Notes under the pieces: model-generated
Told to the model about the DNA's origin: nothing
The model's input: the letters and a program-made list of their open reading frames with translations, nothing else
Databases searched by the model: none
From: Treponema sp. J25
GTDB lineage: Bacteria > Spirochaetota > Spirochaetia > Treponematales > Breznakiellaceae
DNA length: 64,000 bases
Assembly (NCBI RefSeq): GCF_004343725.1
Contig: NZ_PTQW01000013.1
Location: 124,001-188,000 of the forward strand
Direction: 5' to 3'
Part shown: positions 60,802-64,000 of the stretch, piece by piece
Position numbering within the stretch: position 1 is the stretch's first letter
How the letters are laid out: each line of letters begins with the position of its first letter
Made by a program: the position numbers and the translations under genes

Positions 60802-60911
60802 GAGGGGAAAAACAGTCGGGAAATTAATTGTTTTATAGGGCCACGACAAGTGGGATAGCACGCAATTGATGCTTATGTGGCCGCCTGGTGCGGCTCGCCC
60901 CCATCATCACA

Positions 60912-62033
60912 TTACTGATATTCTTTTGCAAGAGCACTAATACGATGCGCCATATTGGCCAGGCTTACCTGCTCCTGAACGTGACCCAATTCGTAGGCTA
61001 CCCGGGGCATTCCATACACGACTGATGAAGCCTCGTCCTGCCCAAGGGTAATCCCGCCGGCCCTCAGAATTTCACCAAGCTCCCGGGCCCCATCCCGCCC
61101 CATCCCGGTCATGATTACCCCCATGGCGCGGTTCCCAAATTCTCGGGCTACCGAGGCAAAGAGAACATCCGCTGAGGGACGGTGGCCATTTACCGGTGGA
61201 CTGTCACTGATACGGGCCACCGTGGCAAGGGGCCGCTTTTCTACTTCCAGATGACGATCCCCCGGAGCGATGAGGATTCTTCCGGGGCGGATGATGTCCC
61301 CGTCCTGGGCTTCTTTTACTTCCAGAGGGCAAATGCTATCCAGACTTTTGGCAAATTCGCTGGTAAAACCGGCGGGCATGTGTTGAACTACCACAATCGG
61401 GGCAGGCAAGTCCCTATCGATCTTTGAAAAAACCTCTCGCAGCGCGTTGGGGCCGCCGGTGGAAATCCCTATCGCAATGATTTCAATGGGTCCCGGTTTC
61501 CGTTCGGGCACTATTTTAGTGACCGGTGGTACTGGTTTTTTGTGTTCCTCTGCCGGTATTGCCGTTGGTATTTCGGAAGGAGCAAGGGGTTCGCCGGTGG
61601 GGAGGGGTTTCCCTTTTTTTTGCCGGTACTGACAGCCATAGGCGTACAACATGTTTACCAGCTGTTCCCGGATCTGTTGAACATTTTCAGGATTGGTGTC
61701 CGAGGGCTTCATGATGAAGTCGCTTGCCCCCAGAGCCAGGGCTTCCATGGTGATTTCTGCACCCCGACGGGCTATGGAAGAAAGGATGATAACGGGAATA
61801 TCTATGCCCAGCCTTCGGCGTTCTTTCAGGAACTCAATGCCGTTCATCTGGGGCATTTCGAGATCCAGAACGATGACATCGGGGGTGCACCGCTCTAGTT
61901 TTTGAAGCGCGAAGAGGCCATTCATGGCCTTATCGATGACCACAAGGCCACTCTTGCTTGCCACCATCCGGCTTATGAGGTTCCGCATCAAAGCGGAGTC
62001 ATCAACAATTAGGACCCCAATTTCGTGTGCCAC
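60912..62033 (-). CDS. cheB: Chemotaxis response regulator protein-glutamate methylesterase CheB
   Basis: A 373-residue two-domain enzyme that removes methyl groups from chemoreceptors. Receiver domain (1-125): VDDSALMRN, phosphorylation aspartate in VIVLDLEMPQMNG (about residue 57), lysine in FIMKPSD. A proline-rich linker (about 150-180) leads to the methylesterase domain (185-370) with the triad Ser (GISTGGPNAL), His (VVQHMPAGFT) and Asp (MTGMGRDGA). It starts with GTG at 62033 behind AAGGAG and lies 15 bases after cheR. It serves the three receptors in this window, among others. Confidence 0.96.
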   Translation of the reverse strand: MAHEIGVLIVDDSALMRNLISRMVASKSGLVVIDKAMNGLFALQKLERCTPDVIVLDLEMPQMNGIEFLKERRRLGIDIPVIILSSIARRGAEITMEALALGASDFIMKPSDTNPENVQQIREQLVNMLYAYGCQYRQKKGKPLPTGEPLAPSEIPTAIPAEEHKKPVPPVTKIVPERKPGPIEIIAIGISTGGPNALREVFSKIDRDLPAPIVVVQHMPAGFTSEFAKSLDSICPLEVKEAQDGDIIRPGRILIAPGDRHLEVEKRPLATVARISDSPPVNGHRPSADVLFASVAREFGNRAMGVIMTGMGRDGARELGEILRAGGITLGQDEASSVVYGMPRVAYELGHVQEQVSLANMAHRISALAKEYQ

Positions 62034-62048
62034 ACAGGACTCCTTGCT

Positions 62049-62864
62049 TTAGATGTATTTTCTATAGAATGTAGCCCATTCGGTCTTTACAAACTCAAAC
62101 TTGGTGTTCATGCCAAAAAGGGACTCCGAGTGTCCGATGAAAAGAAAGGACTTTGGCGCCATGGCTTCCCAGAAACGTTCTATGGTAGCTTTTTGAGAGG
62201 CCTCATCAAAATAGATGAGCACATTGCGACAAAATACCACGTCCATGTTTCGGAGTCCGGAGTCGTACATAAGATTATGGTAGTCAAAGCGGATCATCTG
62301 TTTAATCTCATCCCGGATCTGATAGCCCCCATCCACCCGGGTGAAATACTTTTTTAGGTAATGATCGGGGACTCCTACCACACGGGCATCCGCATAAAAT
62401 CCCTCTTTCCCAACCATAAGAGATTTAAGACTGATATCGCTGGCCACGATTTCGGCGAACCACGGCGAAGGAAGGGTCTCTTTCATCAACATTGCAATAG
62501 TATAGGGCTCTTCACCGGTAGAACAGCCGGCACTCCAGACCTTTATCTTAAAATCGTTAAGAGGTTTTTTGATCTTTATTAACTCGGGGATCACGTATTT
62601 TTCCAGAGCGTCGAAATGGGCCTGGTTTCGAAAAAATCGGGTAAGGTTGGTAGTGATGGAGTCCAGAAAGAGTTTAAGTTCTTCTTTATCTTTACTAACT
62701 AAGTCATAATAGGCTCGTACTTCATTCAATCCCTTTTCGCGTAACTGTTCCTTTAATCGGCTTTCAAGAATAGCCCGGTTAGTATCGGAGAAATGAATAC
62801 CACTTTGATTATAGATGAGTTTTCGAAAAAGCTCGAAATCTCCGTCGGATAAAAAACTACTCAT
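62049..62864 (-). CDS. cheR: Chemotaxis protein methyltransferase CheR
   Basis: A 271-residue SAM-dependent methyltransferase that methylates glutamates of chemoreceptors. The N-terminal helical domain (FELFRKLIYNQSGIHFSD) is followed by LFLDSITTNLTRFFRNQAHF, the SAM-binding WSAGCSTGEEPYTIAM (about residue 112) and DVVFCRNVLIYFDE (about 215). I choose the ATG at 62864: the frame is open further upstream, but that part has no similarity and covers a promoter. There is no ribosome site; TTGACA, 17 bases, TACACT ends 7 bases before the ATG, giving a leaderless mRNA. cheB follows. Confidence 0.95.
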   Translation of the reverse strand: MSSFLSDGDFELFRKLIYNQSGIHFSDTNRAILESRLKEQLREKGLNEVRAYYDLVSKDKEELKLFLDSITTNLTRFFRNQAHFDALEKYVIPELIKIKKPLNDFKIKVWSAGCSTGEEPYTIAMLMKETLPSPWFAEIVASDISLKSLMVGKEGFYADARVVGVPDHYLKKYFTRVDGGYQIRDEIKQMIRFDYHNLMYDSGLRNMDVVFCRNVLIYFDEASQKATIERFWEAMAPKSFLFIGHSESLFGMNTKFEFVKTEWATFYRKYI

Positions 62865-62871
62865 AAAATAA

Positions 62872-62922
62872 AGTGTAAAAAGGCAAATATAGGCTGTCAA
62901 TTGAATTTCGACGTGATATACT
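62872..62922. promoter_or_regulatory. Divergent overlapping promoters of cheR and the BFN gene
   Basis: For cheR (minus): consensus TTGACA (62895-62900), 17 bases, TACACT (62872-62877). For the BFN gene (plus): CTGTCA (62894-62899), 17 bases, extended -10 TGATATACT (-10 hexamer 62917-62922). The two -35 boxes are the same bases read on opposite strands, so the promoters should exclude each other. Both would start transcription at or next to their start codon. Confidence 0.7.
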
Positions 62923-62928
62923 ACAAAT

Positions 62929-63414
62929 ATGAGCAAAATATCTATTCCCTGTGAATTAATAGGCCTTGCCTATGAAGAAAGACGGGAATTACCCTTTGTG
63001 TTGCTCCGGGAACCCCAGAGCGGCAAAGTAGTCTCGTTTCCGGTAAATCATGCGGAGGCGAGCAGTATTATTTTTGGGGCAGAGGGAATTCGGGGGCCCC
63101 AGCCGGGAATTCACGATGCCTTTATTCAATTCTTTGTAAATCATGGATATAAAGCTGATTATGTCTATATCTGGGGGGATGGGGATACCCATTTTTATGG
63201 ATATTTAAAGTATCATGCTCGGTTTGTGTCCCATCGGCTTGAGATGAATCCCGCCGATGCCATTTCCCTGGCTATTCGCTTTAAGGTTCCTATTATGGTA
63301 GATGAAACTCTTCTTGCCCATATGCCGGATAGGGATAAGAAAGAACAGGAAGCGGGTTTTTCTTTTCAGCAGGTTCTTGTTTTTGATCATCCGCCGGTTT
63401 CCTGGGTTTCGTAA
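62929..63414 (+). CDS. Bifunctional-nuclease (BFN/DUF151) domain protein
   Basis: A 161-residue protein dominated by a DUF151/BFN domain: LPFVLLREPQSGKVVSFPVNHAEASSI near the N-terminus, then THFYGYLKYHARFVSHRLEMNPADAISLAIRFKVPIMV. Family members are described as having DNase and RNase activity, best known from a plant protein; the bacterial role is unclear. The C-terminal tail (about 135-161) is extra. The ATG at 62929 has no ribosome site and lies 6 bases after the -10 box, so it should be leaderless. Divergent from cheR. The 170 bases before pyrG contain the pyrG promoter. Confidence 0.85.
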   Translation: MSKISIPCELIGLAYEERRELPFVLLREPQSGKVVSFPVNHAEASSIIFGAEGIRGPQPGIHDAFIQFFVNHGYKADYVYIWGDGDTHFYGYLKYHARFVSHRLEMNPADAISLAIRFKVPIMVDETLLAHMPDRDKKEQEAGFSFQQVLVFDHPPVSWVS

Positions 63415-63551
63415 GCCCTTTGGGTTTTCTTTTTATGGGGGAACTTGTCTACTCCTCTTCGTTGTTGTGTTGTGAGGGGTGGCGGCTCTGGCTGTTGTTT
63501 TTGAATGGGTCCCCCTCTTCTCCACGAAGGCACACATCAGCTTTTTGTTAG

Positions 63552-63580
63552 TTGACGAAACGGAAGCCCCTCGTAATAAT
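63552..63580 (+). promoter_or_regulatory. Promoter of pyrG, near-leaderless
   Basis: TTGACG (63552-63557), 17 bases, AATAAT (63575-63580; TAATAA one base earlier), then 8 bases to the ATG at 63589. No Shine-Dalgarno precedes the start. A leader of 0-3 bases would leave no room for the pyrG attenuator known from Bacillus. Confidence 0.55.
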
Positions 63581-63588
63581 GCCCATAC

Positions 63589-64000
63589 ATGAACAAGTAT
63601 ATTTTCGTGACCGGTGGGGTATGTTCCAGTTTAGGGAAAGGGGTGGCCGCCTCTTCTCTCGGGGCTCTGCTGGAATGCCGGGGACTCAATGTCCGGATGA
63701 TCAAGTGTGATCCCTACATTAACGTAGATGCCGGAACCATGAGTCCCTACCAGCATGGGGAAGTCTACGTAACCGATGATGGGGCAGAGACGGATCTGGA
63801 CCTGGGAAATTACGCTCGTTTTACATCGAGCCCCCTTTCCCGGGCAAATTCGATTACCACGGGACAGGTGTATGATGCAGTTATTCGAAAGGAGCGGGAG
63901 GGACGGTTCCTTGGTCGTACGGTACAGGTAATTCCCCATATTACCGATGAAATAAAGGGCCGAATTTATGCGGTAGGAAAGGATCCTGACGTCGATGTGG
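63589..64000 (+). CDS. pyrG: CTP synthase (3' end outside window)
   Basis: The first 137 codons of CTP synthase, which makes CTP from UTP, ATP and glutamine. The synthetase-domain P-loop reads [20 protein letters not shown] (residues 6-25), followed by [20 protein letters not shown] (about 40-59), [13 protein letters not shown] and [17 protein letters not shown]. These are near-invariant in the family. The glutaminase domain lies beyond the right edge. The start is fixed by the conserved [10 protein letters not shown] beginning. Confidence 0.97.
   Translation, partial: MNKYIFVTGGVCSSLGKGVAASSLGALLECRGLNVRMIKCDPYINVDAGTMSPYQHGEVYVTDDGAETDLDLGNYARFTSSPLSRANSITTGQVYDAVIRKEREGRFLGRTVQVIPHITDEIKGRIYAVGKDPDVDV

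Noticed and set aside
62865-62936. N-terminal extension of CheR upstream of 62864
   Set aside because: The extra 24 residues have no CheR similarity and would be read through a consensus TTGACA-N17-TACACT promoter that ends just before the conserved start.
1-64000. CRISPR arrays, insertion sequences, prophage or integrated elements
   Set aside because: No evenly spaced repeats, transposase, integrase or att-like duplications were found. Gene content and spacing look like ordinary chromosomal backbone.

Overview
The window looks like the chromosome of a free-living, saccharolytic, anaerobic spirochaete of the Treponema/Spirochaeta group. Direct indications are a spirochaete-type core flagellin (FlaB), an FlgM-like anti-sigma factor, a di-iron MBL oxygen sensor paired with a soluble chemoreceptor (as in Treponema denticola), spirochaete-style relaxed lipoboxes, and a trimeric-type NAD-linked [FeFe]-hydrogenase operon. 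A thermophilic Treponema relative such as Gracilinema caldarium would fit, but that is a guess from gene content. The left edge (recF, dciA, rpmH, rnpA, yidD, yidC, khpB) is the conserved block next to dnaA, so the window probably starts a few kb from oriC. No transposons, phage genes, CRISPR arrays or rRNA were seen, and no gene-free stretch exceeds 300 bases.

Layout. 1-4.9 kb: replication, ribosome and membrane-insertion block. 4.9-10.5 kb: a secreted unknown, flaB with a structured leader, and an operon rsmI-flgM-degenerate Fe-ADH-TrmH. 10.5-14.5 kb (minus): an HDOD protein carrying an ATPase-like domain, and a Lon-related protease. 14.6-19.4 kb: oxygen sensor (ODP)-chemoreceptor pair, unknown membrane protein, Nif3-like protein, lspA. 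19.4-25.6 kb: an unknown gene behind tRNA-Ala, DUF1848, lipase-like hydrolase, thioesterase, PutP, Nudix. 25.6-34.7 kb: a sugar-sensing and uptake locus with a membrane-anchored binding protein, LytS/YesM kinase, YesN/AraC regulator, two more binding proteins, and ABC ATPase and permease. 34.8-39.1 kb (minus): MoxR-DUF58-transglutaminase. 39.2-45.8 kb: two paralogous chemoreceptors and an OmpR/EnvZ-type pair. 45.9-51.8 kb: ferredoxin-type membrane protein and partner, MFS transporter, acyl-CoA synthetase, lipoprotein. 52-57 kb: hydrogenase operon with an extra ATPase-domain gene. 57.2-62.9 kb (minus): Hsp20, RseC-like, YmdB-like, TPR, MtgA, CheB, CheR. 62.9-64 kb: bifunctional-nuclease-domain gene and the start of pyrG.

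The most unusual pattern is a set of transcription-unit first genes without a Shine-Dalgarno sequence, each with a -10 box placed so that transcription should start at or beside the start codon. In rsmI, the anchored binding protein, the thioesterase and the nuclease-domain gene the geometry is the same: -35, 17 bases, -10, 6 bases, start codon. cheR has 7 bases; pyrG and a lipoprotein gene have 8-9; mtgA has the -10 and 6-base gap but a weak -35. Genes with clear Shine-Dalgarno sequences have ordinary leaders instead. This suggests leaderless translation is common in this organism and settles several start sites. Two other genes (Fe-ADH-like and YmdB-like) have lost most of their family's metal ligands and look like pseudoenzymes or repurposed folds.
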